This document shows, piece by piece, positions 33,310 through 42,675 of a stretch of DNA of 64,000 bases (positions within the stretch are counted from its first letter, which is position 1; every line of letters starts with the position of its first letter). A program made the translations under genes and the position numbers. This DNA is from Streptomyces eurocidicus (GTDB lineage: Bacteria; Actinomycetota; Actinomycetes; Streptomycetales; Streptomycetaceae), in contig NZ_LGUI01000010.1 in NCBI RefSeq assembly GCF_002891295.1, positions 186,001 through 250,000 of the forward strand. The letters are read 5' to 3'. The notes below the pieces were generated by a model, which had not been told where the DNA came from, did no database searches, and saw only the letters and a list, made by a program, of their open reading frames with translations.

Positions 33310-34401
33310 GTGCGTTCGAGACTGTGGATCGTTCCCGTACTCACCGCGCTGGTGGCCGTGGCGGCGGCGCTGCCCGCGGTGCCACGGCCCGCGTCCGGCC
33401 CGGCGGGCACGCCCCCGGGCGGGCCCCGACCCGACGCCACGGGCGTGGTCCTGGCGGTGCACGGCGGGGCGGGCACCGCGCTGCGCCGGGGGGACACCGA
33501 CGCGCGGACGGAGAAGGCGTACCGCGACGGCCTGGCCGCCGCCCTGCGGGCCGGCCGGAAGGTGCTGCGCGAGGGCGGCGGCAGCGTGTCGGCGGTCGAG
33601 GCGGCGGTGCGTGCGCTGGAGGACGACCCGCTGTTCAACGCGGGCAAGGGGGCGGTGTTCAACGAGGACGCCGGGCACGAGCTGGACGCGTCGATCATGC
33701 GTGGCTCGGACCGGGCGGCGGGGGCCGTCGCGGGGGTGCGCTCCGTGCGCAACCCCGTCTCGGCGGCCCGGCTGGTGATGGAGAGGACGCCGCACGTGCT
33801 GCTCGCGGGAGAGGGCGCCGACCGCTTCGCCGAGCGGAACGGGCTGGCCCCGGTGACGCAGGACTACTTCTGGACGCAGGCGCGGTGGGACAGCCTGATG
33901 AAGGCCAAGGAACGGGCGAGGAGGAGCGGTGGGAAGGCCGTGGGCGGATCCGGGCCGGGCGAGGCGGCGCTGGGCACGGTCGGGGCCGTCGCCGTCGACC
34001 GCGGCCACGGTCTGGCGGCCGCCACCTCGACGGGCGGCATGACCAACAAGATGGTGGGCCGGGTCGGCGATTCACCGCTGGTGGGCGCGGGCACGTACGC
34101 GCAGGACGGCACGGTGGCGGTGAGCGCCACCGGCGCGGGCGAGGCGTTCATCCGGAGCGCCGCGACGGCCACGCTCGCACATCTGATCGAGTTCGGTGGG
34201 AAGGACGTGGTGGCGGCGGCCCACGAGGTCGTCGGGAAGCGGCTCACCGGGCTGGGCGGCAAGGGCGGGGTGATCGCCCTCGACCCCCGGGGCGTGCTGT
34301 CCGCGCCGTTCAGCAGCGAGGGCATGCTGCACGGCTTCCTCACGGACGACGGCCGGATCGTCACCCGGGTGTTCCCCGACGAGTCGCCCGGTCACCGGTG
34401 A
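33310..34401 (+). CDS. Secreted isoaspartyl peptidase/L-asparaginase (Ntn-hydrolase)
   Basis: 363 residues with an N-terminal signal peptide (RSRLWIVPVLTALVAVAAALPAVP). The type-2 asparaginase fold is clear: VLAVHGGAGT, GKGAVFNEDAGHELDASIMRG, and the autoproteolysis site with nucleophile Thr in LGTVGAVAVD, then ATSTGGMTNKMVGRVGDSPLVGAGTYA (split here by the substrate loop). The precursor would cleave before that Thr into alpha and beta chains. It hydrolyses beta-aspartyl dipeptides and possibly asparagine, outside the membrane. GTG start with AGGAGAGG upstream. Confidence 0.94.
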   Translation: MRSRLWIVPVLTALVAVAAALPAVPRPASGPAGTPPGGPRPDATGVVLAVHGGAGTALRRGDTDARTEKAYRDGLAAALRAGRKVLREGGGSVSAVEAAVRALEDDPLFNAGKGAVFNEDAGHELDASIMRGSDRAAGAVAGVRSVRNPVSAARLVMERTPHVLLAGEGADRFAERNGLAPVTQDYFWTQARWDSLMKAKERARRSGGKAVGGSGPGEAALGTVGAVAVDRGHGLAAATSTGGMTNKMVGRVGDSPLVGAGTYAQDGTVAVSATGAGEAFIRSAATATLAHLIEFGGKDVVAAAHEVVGKRLTGLGGKGGVIALDPRGVLSAPFSSEGMLHGFLTDDGRIVTRVFPDESPGHR

Positions 34402-34417
34402 CACGGCGCCGCCCGGG

Positions 34418-34448
34418 TTGCGCTGGAGCGCACTCCAGCTCGTAGCGT
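34418..34448 (+). promoter_or_regulatory. MerR-type promoter with 19-bp spacer
   Basis: -35 TTGCGC (34418-34423) and -10 TAGCGT (34443-34448) are separated by 19 bases, and the spacer holds the palindrome CTGGAG-CGCA-CTCCAG. Overlong spacers with a central GGAG/CTCC dyad are the hallmark of MerR-family-activated promoters. It lies 56 bases before the aldo/keto reductase gene. No merR gene is in the window. Confidence 0.75.
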
Positions 34449-34503
34449 CGGAGGCACCACCCGCCCGGGAGCGGACGGGCGCGGAGACGGAACGGGGAGC
34501 ATC

Positions 34504-35547
34504 GTGCGGTACACATTGTTCGGCAGGACCGGTCTGCGGGTGAGCGAGCTGGCCCTCGGGGCCATGACCATGGGCTGGGGCGCCGACAAGGAGACCAGCG
34601 GGCGGATCCTCGACGCCTACGCGGACGCGGGCGGCAACTTCGTCGACACGGCCGACATCTACGCGGGCGGCGACTCGGAGACCATCGTCGGCGAGCTGCT
34701 CGAAGGCCGCCGGAACGGCTTCGTCCTGGCGTCCAAGTACACCTGCGCCACCCGCCCGGGTGAGGTGAACTCCGGGGGCAACCACCGTAAGAACCTGGTC
34801 CGTTCGGTCGAGGAGAGCCTCGGCCGGCTGCGCACCGACCATCTGGACGTGCTGTGGGTGCACGCGCGGGACAACTTCACCCCGGTCGAGGAGACCGTAC
34901 GGGCGCTCGACGACGTCGTACGGGCGGGCAAGGTGCTCTACGTGGGGGTGTCCGACTGGCCGGCCTGGGAGATCGCGCAGGCGAACACGCTGGCCGAACT
35001 GCGCGGCTGGACGTCCTTCGCGGGTTCACAGCTGCGTTACAGCCTGCTGGAGCGGACGCCGGAGCGCGAACTGCTCCCGCAGGCCCGCGCCTTCGACCTG
35101 GCCGTCCTCGCCTGGGGCCCGCTCGCGGGCGGCAAGCTGACCGGCAAGTACCGCCGGGGCGAGGCGGGCCGGTACACCGCCGACGGCGGCGGGGCGGTGG
35201 ACCCGCGCGAGGAGGCGGTGATCACGGCGGTGCTGGAGATCGCCGAACAGGGCGGCTGGAGCCCGGCGCAGGTGGCGCTGGCCTGGCTGCGCGGCCGGCC
35301 CGGCAACATCGTCCCGATCGTCGGCGCGACCCGGGAGAGCCAGCTCGCCGACAATCTGGCCGCCCTGGACGTCACGCTCGACGCCGGCGCCGTGGCACGG
35401 CTGGACGCGGTGAGCGCGGTGCCGCTGGGGTTCCCGCACGACTTCCTGCGGGAGCCCGGCATCGTGGAGAACGTCTACGGCGACCGCTGGGCGGCGATCG
35501 AGGACCGCCGCTCGACGTACCGGCGGACGGCGCACGACGTCCTGTAG
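34504..35547 (+). CDS. Aldo/keto reductase
   Basis: 347 residues, NADPH-dependent TIM-barrel reductase. YTLFGRTGLRVSELALGAMTMGWG at the N-terminus, catalytic Asp/Tyr in NFVDTADIYAGGDSE, Lys in LASKYT, and a C-terminal cofactor segment PIVGATRESQLADNL. It is of the YghZ/Tas-like AKR group. GTG start after GGGGAGC. The MerR-type promoter upstream suggests induction by a toxic electrophile or aldehyde. Confidence 0.93.
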   Translation: MRYTLFGRTGLRVSELALGAMTMGWGADKETSGRILDAYADAGGNFVDTADIYAGGDSETIVGELLEGRRNGFVLASKYTCATRPGEVNSGGNHRKNLVRSVEESLGRLRTDHLDVLWVHARDNFTPVEETVRALDDVVRAGKVLYVGVSDWPAWEIAQANTLAELRGWTSFAGSQLRYSLLERTPERELLPQARAFDLAVLAWGPLAGGKLTGKYRRGEAGRYTADGGGAVDPREEAVITAVLEIAEQGGWSPAQVALAWLRGRPGNIVPIVGATRESQLADNLAALDVTLDAGAVARLDAVSAVPLGFPHDFLREPGIVENVYGDRWAAIEDRRSTYRRTAHDVL

Positions 35548-35614
35548 GGCGCGGCGGGCGGCGGGTCCACGGGCCCGGCGACGGACCGTGCACATGTGAT
35601 CCCCGGCAAAACCC

Positions 35615-35644
35615 TTGTTCAACCGGTGATTTCACTGCTAGACA
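35615..35644 (+). promoter_or_regulatory. Putative promoter of the Lrp/AsnC gene
   Basis: TTGTTC (35615-35620), 18-base spacer, TAGACA (35639-35644), seven bases before the ATG; transcription would start at or next to the start codon, so the mRNA would be leaderless or nearly so. Confidence 0.45.
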
Positions 35645-35650
35645 TCGCAC

Positions 35651-36097
35651 ATGACCGGCTATTCCCCTGACGCCACCGACTGGCGCATTCTCGACGCCCT
35701 CCAGACCAACGGCCGCGCGGGCTTCGCCGAGTTGGCGCGCACCGTGAACATGTCCCCCAGCGCCGTGACCGAGCGGGTCCGCCGGCTGGAGGACGCGGGC
35801 GTGATCGGCGGGTACACCGCCGTCGTCGACCCGGAGAAGCTGGGGATGCCGGTGCTGGCGTTCGTCCGCCTCCGCTATCCGAACGGCAATGACAAGGCGT
35901 TCCACGATCTGCTGGAGACGACGCCGGAGGTACTGGAGGCGCATCACGTCACGGGGGACGACTGTTTCGTCATCAAGGTGGCGGCGCGTTCGATGCGGCA
36001 TCTGGAGGAGGTGGCGGGGCGGATCGGGGTGCTCGGGTCGGTGACGACGAGTGTGGTGTATTCGTCACCGCTGCCGCGGCGGGCGCTGGGGCGGTGA
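35651..36097 (+). CDS. Lrp/AsnC-family regulator
   Basis: 148 residues: an N-terminal HTH (about 8-60, DWRILDALQTNGRAGFAELARTVNMSPSAVTERVRRLEDAGVI, given in part) and a C-terminal RAM ligand-binding domain (about 70-145). No Shine-Dalgarno is visible and a good promoter ends seven bases upstream, suggesting leaderless translation. Its target is unknown; it might control the preceding aldo/keto reductase or a distant amino acid gene. Confidence 0.92.
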   Translation: MTGYSPDATDWRILDALQTNGRAGFAELARTVNMSPSAVTERVRRLEDAGVIGGYTAVVDPEKLGMPVLAFVRLRYPNGNDKAFHDLLETTPEVLEAHHVTGDDCFVIKVAARSMRHLEEVAGRIGVLGSVTTSVVYSSPLPRRALGR

Positions 36098-36170
36098 CGG
36101 GTGCCGCTGCGCGGGGCGTTTCCCCAGTCCCGTCCCTTCCCGTAACCGGGGCTCCGCCCCGGACCCCGGT

Positions 36171-36221
36171 CCTCAAGCGCCGGACGGGCTGAATTTCAGC
36201 CCGTCCGGCGCTTGAGGACAT
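36171..36221. repeat. Streptomyces intergenic palindromic repeat, copy 3
   Basis: A hairpin with two perfect 24-base arms and a three-base loop, between convergent AsnC and sbcC genes. The surrounding 36121-36255 forms an outer inverted repeat: CCCCAGTCCCGTCCCTTCCCG on the left and CGGGAAGGGGCGGGGCTGGG on the right (two mismatches). Same orientation as copy 2. Confidence 0.85.
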
Positions 36222-36267
36222 TCGGGAAGGGGCGGGGCTGGGGAAAAAGCCCCGCGCAGCGGCACCA

Positions 36268-39200
36268 CTAGCCCGCGTCCAACACCCGGTGCCGCACCAC
36301 CGACCCCGACCGCCCCTTCACCACCTGCAACTGCGCAGCAACCCGCTGCCGCAGATCCGCCACATGACTGACGATCCCCACCGTACGGTCCCGCTCCCGC
36401 AGCGCGTCCAGAACGTCCAGCACCTCGTCCAGCGTCTGCTCGTCCAGGCTGCCGAACCCCTCGTCGATGAAGAGGGTGTCCAGCCGCACCCCGCCCGCCT
36501 CCTCCGTGACGACGTCGGCGAGGCCCAGCGCGAGGGCGAGGGAGGCGAAGAACGTCTCTCCGCCGGAGAGTGTCGCGGTGTCCCGTTCGCTGCCGGTCCA
36601 GGCGTCGATGACATGCAGGCCGAGGCCCGAACGGCGGGCTCCGGCGCGGGCGTCGGAGTGGACGAGGGTGTAGCGGCCGGAGGACATCCGCCGCAGCCGG
36701 GTCGTGGCGGCGGCCGCGACCTGTTCGAGGCGGGCGGCGAGTACGTAGGACTCCAGGCGCATCTTCCGCTCGTTGAGGGCGGAGGTCCCGGCGGCGAGCC
36801 CCGCGAGACCGGCCACCCGGTGGTGCTCGTCGCGCAGCGGCGCGAGGCCGCGGGCGTCGGCGGCGGCCCGGCCGGAGAGCAGGTCGAGCTCCTCGCAGCG
36901 GGTACGGGCCGCGGACTCCTCGGCGGAGGTGGCGCGCAGCCGCCGGGTGGCGGCCGCCAGCAGGGCGTCGGCGGCGGCCGGGTCGGCGGGCGGCTGCCCG
37001 GCGGCGGCCGCGACCCGCGGGTCGGCGAGCTCGGCGGCGGCCCCGGCGGCCTCGCCGTGCCAGCGGTCGAGGCGGTCCTGGAGCTCCCGCTGGGCGGCGG
37101 CGCCCAGCAGGGCCTCGGCGGCGAGCCGGGGGGTGTCGAAGCCGGCCCGGACGGCTGCGTCGGCGAGCCGTGCCGTCGCCTTCGCCAGGTCGTCGGCGGC
37201 CGCGGCGGCGGCCCGTACGGCGTCGAGGGCACCACCGAGACCGGCCAGCTCCCGCTCCAGGAGCGCGGCGCGGCGGGCGACGCTCGCCTCGCCGCCCCGT
37301 GCCAGGAAGAGCTCCTCCTCCAGCGCGTGCAGCTCGGCGTCGAGGTGTTCCCGGCGGGCGGTGCGGGCGGTGATCCGCAGCTGGGCGTGCTGCCGGGCCT
37401 CGACGCGGAGGCCGTGCTCGCGCTCGGCGCGCTCCAGCGCCTCGCGGGCGGCGTGCGCGTCGGCACCGGCGTCCCGGGCCTCGGCGAAGGCGCGCCGGGT
37501 GGTGTCGAGGAGGGCGGCGAGGGCGGCGGCGGTGTCCGGGCCCGCGTCGGCGGTGGCCCGCTCCAGGGCGTCGCGCAGCCCCCGGAGCTCACCCTCCGCG
37601 TGCTCGCGGGCGGTGTCGGCGCGCTGGGCGGCGTCCAGCGCGCGCTCCTCCTCGGCCCGGTCGACGTGGCCGGCGGCGGTGCGGGCGGGTGCCGGGTGCT
37701 CGGTGGCGCCGCACACCTTGCAGGGTTCGCCGGGGCCTAGGCCGGCGGCGAGTTCGGCGGCTATGCCGAGCAGCCGGCGTTCCTTGAGGTCGAGCCACTG
37801 CTCGCGGGCGCGCGTGGCGCGCTCCCGGGCGTCGAGCAGCCGGGCCTCAGCGTCGGCGGCGGCGCCGGCGAGGCGGTCGCGCTCCCGGGCGGCCTCCAGC
37901 CGGCGCCGGGCGGGGGCGATCTCGCCTTCGAGCCGGGCGGCGTGGGTGGCCGCCTCGTGCGCGTCCTCGACGCGCCGCTCGTGGGCGGCGCGCAGGGACT
38001 CCCAGCCGACGAGCCAGTCGGCGGCGTCGGCGAGGGTGTCCTCGTCGGCGAGGGCCTCGCGGTCCAGCCCGGCCCGTTCGGCGGTGAGGGCGGCGGCCCG
38101 CTGTTCGGCACGGCGGGCGGCGGACAGCGAACCGAGGTCCTCGCGGAGCCGGTGCTCCAGGGCGGCGAGCCGCTCGCCGGAGGCGGTCCGGTGGTCGGCG
38201 GGGAGCCGTTCGCGGGCGGCGCGCTCGGCGGTGAGGGCCGCGCGGTGGGCCCGCTCGGCCTCGTCGCGCAGCTCCAGGGCGGGGCCCACGGCCGCGGCCG
38301 CGCGGGCCCGCTCCAGGCGGGCGCCGATCTCACGGCGCTCGTCCTGCCGGGCGTCGAGCGCCTCGGCGCGCCGCCGGGCCTCGGCGTGCCGGCGCTGGAG
38401 GCCGGCCAGCTCGCGGGCGGCGTCGGCCCGGCCCTGGGCGGCGTGGTGCGCCTCTTCCGCGGTGCGCGCGGCCAGGGCGGCGATGTCACGCCGCTCGCGC
38501 GCGCTCGTACGGGCCAGGGCGGCCCACTCCAGCACGGCGTCGGCCAGGCCGGGGTCGCCGGGGCCAGGGGCTGCGGGTCCTTGCGGGCGGCCGGGCGGGA
38601 GGCGCGCCGCGCGGGCGGGGCCGGGGAGGCGGCGGCCGCGTCGCCGGGTCCCGGTGCCCGGCGGGCGGTGGTGCGCGGGCCCGCTGCGCCGGCAGGGCGG
38701 CGGGGGCCGGGTCGCAGGCGGCCGGGTCGGCGGTGCCCGGCTCGGGCAGCGTGGGGTCGCCGGCGGCCTGGTGCATCCGGTGGGCGAGGGCGAGGAGCCG
38801 CTCGTCGCCGGTGCGGACCTGCTGCTCGGCGGCGCGGCGCAGCTCGGCGAGGCGGTCCTCGACGGCGGCGAAGCGGCTGGTGTCGAAGAGCTTGCCGAGC
38901 AGCTTGCCGCGTGCGGTGTCCTCGGCGCGCAGGAAGCGGGCGAAGTCGCCCTGGGGCAGCAGGACGACCTGGCAGAACTGCTCCCGGCTCATGCCGAGGA
39001 GCTGGCCGATCTCCTCGCCGATCTCCTGGTGGGAGCGGCTGAGGCCCTGCCAGGTGCCGTCGTCGGTCCGCTCCCGCAGGGTGCTGGCCGCCTTCTCGCG
39101 GGTGGAGCCGGTGCCCCGCTTCTTGGGGCGGAGCTGCTCGGGCCGCCGGGTGATCTCCAGGCGGCGCCCGCCGACGGTGAGGTCGAGGACGACCTCGGTG

Positions 39201-39430
39201 GGGGTGCCGGGTTCCGCGTGGTCGCTGCGCAGGGTCAGCCCGGCGCCCTGGCGGGTGCCGGGCACGCCGCCGTAGAGGGCGTAGCAGACCGCGTCGAGGA
39301 CGGAGGTCTTGCCGGCGCCCGTGGGGCCGTGCAGCAGGAACAGTCCGGCGGCCGACAGCTCGTCGAAGTCGATGTGCTGGGTGCCGCCGAAGGGCCCGAA
39401 GGCGGTGATCGTGAGCTGGTGCAGCCTCAC
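36268..39430 (-). pseudogene. sbcC: SbcC exonuclease ATPase subunit, frameshifted
   Basis: SbcC is the SMC-like ATPase of the SbcCD nuclease. The N-terminal part (39430 down to about 38690) has Walker A GPTGAGKTSVLDAVCYALYG and the Q-loop region; the C-terminal part (about 38545 to 36268) has long coiled coils, a zinc hook CKVCGATEH, signature LSGGETFFASLALALGLAD and Walker B DTLFIDEGFGSLD. The total is 3163 bases, one over a multiple of three. Codon-position GC and sense indicate two one-base deletions, near 38690 and near 38545, that would restore a normal protein of about 1054 residues. The GTG start overlaps sbcD (GTGA). Real mutation or assembly error cannot be told apart. Confidence 0.85.
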
Positions 39431-40593
39431 CGGGCGACCTCGCGGGCGGTGTCGTCCAGCCGTACGGCGTCGAGCGCGGCGGTGAGCACGGCCCGCTCCT
39501 CGTGGTCGGGGCCGCGCCCGGCGCGCACATGGGCCACGAAGTCCTCCGCGATCTGCTGGTCGCTGCGGTTCCGCAGCCGCTGGGCGTAGGAGGCGAGCGG
39601 GTCCTCCGGCGCCCGGTCGGGCTCCAGGGCGAGGCTCACGACGTGCGGGAAGCGGGTGGCGAGCCTGGCCATGGGCTCGTCGGGGCGGTGCGGGTCGGTG
39701 AGGGTGGCCTCGACCCAGGCGTCCTCGTGGCGGTCGAGCGCGGGGTCGCGGAGCAGGTCGTCCAGGCGGCCGCGGATCCGGGCGAGGCGCCGGGGCACGG
39801 GGCAGTCGAGGCGCTCGCCGGTCACCCCGCCCCGGGCGTCGAGGTCGATCAGCCACATGGTCTTGCGGTGGTCGGCCTCGGAGAAGGAGTAGGCGAGCGG
39901 CGAGCCGGAGTAGCGGACGCGCTCGGTGATGGTCTGGCAGCCGTGCAGGTGGCCGAGGGCGGTGTAGTCGACGCCGGCGAAGACCTCGGCGGGGACGGAG
40001 GCGACGCCGCCGACGGTGATGTCGCGCTCGCTGTCGCTGGGGGCGCCGCCGGCGACGAAGGCGTGGGCGAGGACCACGGACCGGGTGCCGGCGGGCCGGG
40101 TGGCGAGGTCGGCCCGGACCCGCTCCATGGCGGCCTCCAGGACGGCGGTGTGCCCGCCGCGCCGCGCGCCGAGCTCCTCGCGGACCAGGGCGGGCTCCAG
40201 GTAGGGCAGCCCGTAGCAGGCGACGTCGCCGTGGGCGTCGGCGAGCAGCACGGGGGTGCCGCAGCCGGCCGGGTCGGTGCGCAGGTGGATCCCGGCCCGC
40301 TCGATGAGCCCGGCGCCGACGCCGAGCCGGCGCGCCGAGTCGTGGTTGCCGGAGATCATCACCGTGGGCACGCCGAGATCGGCGAGCCGGTGCAGGGCCT
40401 CGTCGAAGAGCTCGACGGCGGCGAGCGGCGGTACGGCCCGGTCGTAGACGTCCCCGGCGACGAGGACGGCGTCGACCTCGTGCTCGCGGACGGTGGCGAC
40501 GAGGTGCTCGACGAAGTCGCGCTGGGCGCGGAGCAGGCTGATCCGGTGGAAGGAGCGGCCCAGGTGCCAGTCGGACGTGTGCAGGATTCTCAA
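39427..40593 (-). CDS. sbcD: SbcD exonuclease subunit
   Basis: 388 residues of calcineurin-like Mre11-type nuclease: RILHTSDWHLGRSFH at the N-terminus (metal-ligand D and H), AGDVYDRAVPP, SGNHDS, VLAHAFVAGG and ALGHLHG, a complete set of phosphoesterase motifs. Start chosen at the TTG at 40593 (GGAG eight bases upstream), giving the family-typical beginning; longer frames lack conservation. Coupled to sbcC by a GTGA overlap. The complex opens DNA hairpins and cleans protein-blocked ends. Confidence 0.94.
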   Translation of the reverse strand: MRILHTSDWHLGRSFHRISLLRAQRDFVEHLVATVREHEVDAVLVAGDVYDRAVPPLAAVELFDEALHRLADLGVPTVMISGNHDSARRLGVGAGLIERAGIHLRTDPAGCGTPVLLADAHGDVACYGLPYLEPALVREELGARRGGHTAVLEAAMERVRADLATRPAGTRSVVLAHAFVAGGAPSDSERDITVGGVASVPAEVFAGVDYTALGHLHGCQTITERVRYSGSPLAYSFSEADHRKTMWLIDLDARGGVTGERLDCPVPRRLARIRGRLDDLLRDPALDRHEDAWVEATLTDPHRPDEPMARLATRFPHVVSLALEPDRAPEDPLASYAQRLRNRSDQQIAEDFVAHVRAGRGPDHEERAVLTAALDAVRLDDTAREVAR

Positions 40594-41310
40594 GACGGGC
40601 GCTCCGCTCCTCCGCGCTCTGGTGGGCACCGACCCTGCACGGTACTCGATGGCACTGACAGAGGGGGCCGGAAGCGTCGGACGGGGCCCGGCCCGGCCGG
40701 AGGCGCCCCTGGCGGGGCCCGGCCCCGGCGCCGCGCCGGGAGGCCCGTACCCCGCTTCCCGGCACGAGGGGGGGGAGGGCCCGTGCCCCCGGCCGCCACG
40801 AGGTGCCTCTCCGACAGGGCCGGGCCGCATCCGGATCGGCTTCCGGCCCGTCCGGCCCCCGGCGCCACGGCGCGAAGCGCGGCGAGGAGCCCCCGGAGCG
40901 CGAGCCCTGGGCGGGGACGGCGGGGGACGGCAAAGTCCCGTCACCGCCGGACCTGACCCGGACCTTCCCCGGACGTGTTCCGGGACGCCTAAGCGCTCCG
41001 CGCAAAGTCCGGTGCGCCGTCCGCGGGTGCGTCGTGGCTGGTCGCGCAGTTCCCCGCGCCCCTTCGGGCGCTGCCGAACCGCACCGGACTTCGCCAAGCC
41101 CGCTTAGCCCGGCCCTTCGCCGGGACACCCGGAAGCCCTCGCTCCCGGCCCGTCCGGCACTCGCGGAGACCGCGCCCGGCACGGTGGGGATCCGGGGCAC
41201 GGGGCACGGGCCGGCCTCCGGCCCGTCCGGTGTCCGGGGACACCGCGCGAAACGCGGACGGGCCGGGGCGCAGGCCCCGGCCCGTGGGGCCGTCCCGAGG
41301 GCTTACGGCG
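40594..41310. other. 717-base intergenic region rich in GC repeats, no gene seen
   Basis: No convincing coding frame on either strand. It holds four copies of CGGCCCGTCCGG-like sequence (near 40843, 41148, 41215 and a weaker one at 41280) and the inverted-repeat element at 40990-41106. Confidence 0.6.
40990..41106. repeat. 117-base inverted-repeat element (MITE-like)
   Basis: 27-base arms at 40990-41016 and 41080-41106 pair at 21 of 27 positions, starting TAAGCG and ending AAGTCCGGTGCG. The core contains GTCGCGCAGTTCCCCGCGCC, a motif I recall as widespread in Streptomyces intergenic DNA. Confidence 0.65.
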
Positions 41311-42492
41311 CTACTTCAGAGCCGACCGCTTCTGCCACTGGTCCCACGTCTCCATCCACACCGACAGCCCGTTCCCCGGGTCCGTCACCTTGGTGCTGGT
41401 CGTGTTCTTGACCTCGACCGTGGAGCCGACGGGCAGGAAGTCGTAGACCCGCTTCGCGTCGGACGTCGTCATGCCGAAGCAGCCGTGGCTGTTGTTCTCC
41501 ACGCCGATCGACTGGTTCCACGGCGCGGAGTGCAGGAAGGTGCCGGAGGCGGTGAGGTGCGTGACCCACTTGGAGTCGAGCATCCACTCGTTGCCGTGGC
41601 CGATGGTGGCCGAGTCCATGGTCTCGTCGGCGTTCTTGCTGCGGACGGTGTGGACGCCGCCGCGCGTGGGGTCGACGGGCGAACCGGCGGAGCCCTTGAT
41701 GTCGCCGACCGGCTTACCGTTCTCGTACATGGTCAGGGTGTGGGAGGGGACGTCGATGACGGCCTTGTGGTCGGCGCCTATGGTGAAGCCGAAGTCGTAG
41801 TTCTTCGCGAACCAGCCGCCCTCGCCGGAGTTCACACCGGACAGCAGGCCCTTCACCTTCACCTTGGTCCCGGAGGGCCAGGTCTCCTTGGGCCGCCAGT
41901 CGATGCGGTCCTGGCCCGACCAGTCCTTGACCCAGCCCCAGGCGCCCTCCACCTTCGGCGTGGAGGTGACCGTCAGGGACTTCTCTATGTCGGCGCGCTT
42001 GCTCTTGTCGATGGGGTGGTCGAAGAGGATCGAGACCGGCATGCCCGTGCCGACGGTCTCCCCGTTGGCCGGAGCGTTCGTCAGCTTGTTGACGCTGGGC
42101 GCCTGCTGGGTGGTGAAGGTGGCCGTCGAGGAGGTCTCCTTGCCCTTGCCCTCCTTGCCGGCCTTGGCCGTGGCGCGCACGGTGTAGGTGGTCTTCGGGC
42201 CCGCCTTGCCGTCGGACGTCCAGGTCGAGCCGTCCTCGGCCACCCGGCCGGTGACCTCGTTGCCCTTGTCGTCCTTGGCCTCGACCTTGGTGATCCGGCC
42301 GCCGTCGGCCTTCACCGTGATCGGGCTGCCGAGCGCGACGTCCGTGCCGCTGCCCGGGGTGACGGTCAGTCTGGCCTCGGCCTTGGCGTCGGTGGAGTCA
42401 CCACCGGAGCCGCCCGAGCAGGCGGAGAGCGCCAGGGACCCCATGAGGGCGGTTGCCAGCAGGGCGGAGCGACGACCCGATACGGCGTGCAC
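41311..42492 (-). CDS. L,D-transpeptidase lipoprotein (Ig-like domains + YkuD)
   Basis: 393 residues from the GTG at 42492. Signal peptide with lipobox LSAC (mature N-terminal Cys followed by SGGSGG), two Ig-like domains (about 45-125 and 130-250) and a YkuD catalytic domain (about 260-375) with the active site SHGCFGM. It makes 3-3 mDAP crosslinks in peptidoglycan and is anchored to the outer membrane face as a lipoprotein. Ordinary for Streptomyces, similar to mycobacterial LdtMt2. It may follow the MFS gene in the same orientation but has its own upstream region. Confidence 0.93.
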   Translation of the reverse strand: MHAVSGRRSALLATALMGSLALSACSGGSGGDSTDAKAEARLTVTPGSGTDVALGSPITVKADGGRITKVEAKDDKGNEVTGRVAEDGSTWTSDGKAGPKTTYTVRATAKAGKEGKGKETSSTATFTTQQAPSVNKLTNAPANGETVGTGMPVSILFDHPIDKSKRADIEKSLTVTSTPKVEGAWGWVKDWSGQDRIDWRPKETWPSGTKVKVKGLLSGVNSGEGGWFAKNYDFGFTIGADHKAVIDVPSHTLTMYENGKPVGDIKGSAGSPVDPTRGGVHTVRSKNADETMDSATIGHGNEWMLDSKWVTHLTASGTFLHSAPWNQSIGVENNSHGCFGMTTSDAKRVYDFLPVGSTVEVKNTTSTKVTDPGNGLSVWMETWDQWQKRSALK

Positions 42493-42640
42493 GTGAGTCG
42501 GCCTTTCTACGGCGGCGGTGCGGCGGACCCCGGCCTCGGTGCCCGCCCTGTGTGACGGCGTTTCGCGCCACGTCACTACAGATGACCTGCACGCTTGTGC
42601 GGTTGCACGGAAATGGAAACATTTGTGCGCACCCTTTCTT

Positions 42641-42662
42641 TACGTCAGGTCTACGTCAGGTC
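42641..42662 (-). promoter_or_regulatory. Tandem 11-base direct repeat upstream of L,D-transpeptidase
   Basis: TACGTCAGGTC occurs twice back to back, about 150 bases upstream of the L,D-transpeptidase start and just after the MFS stop. An 11-base period places both copies on one helix face, as for a regulator binding tandem sites. Confidence 0.4.
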
Positions 42663-42675
42663 CGGGTGAGTGCCG

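Noticed and set aside
36289..39589. Two long plus-strand open frames across sbcC
   Set aside because: Antisense to SbcC motifs (Walker A and B, zinc hook); low-complexity Ser/Ala/Arg-rich products.
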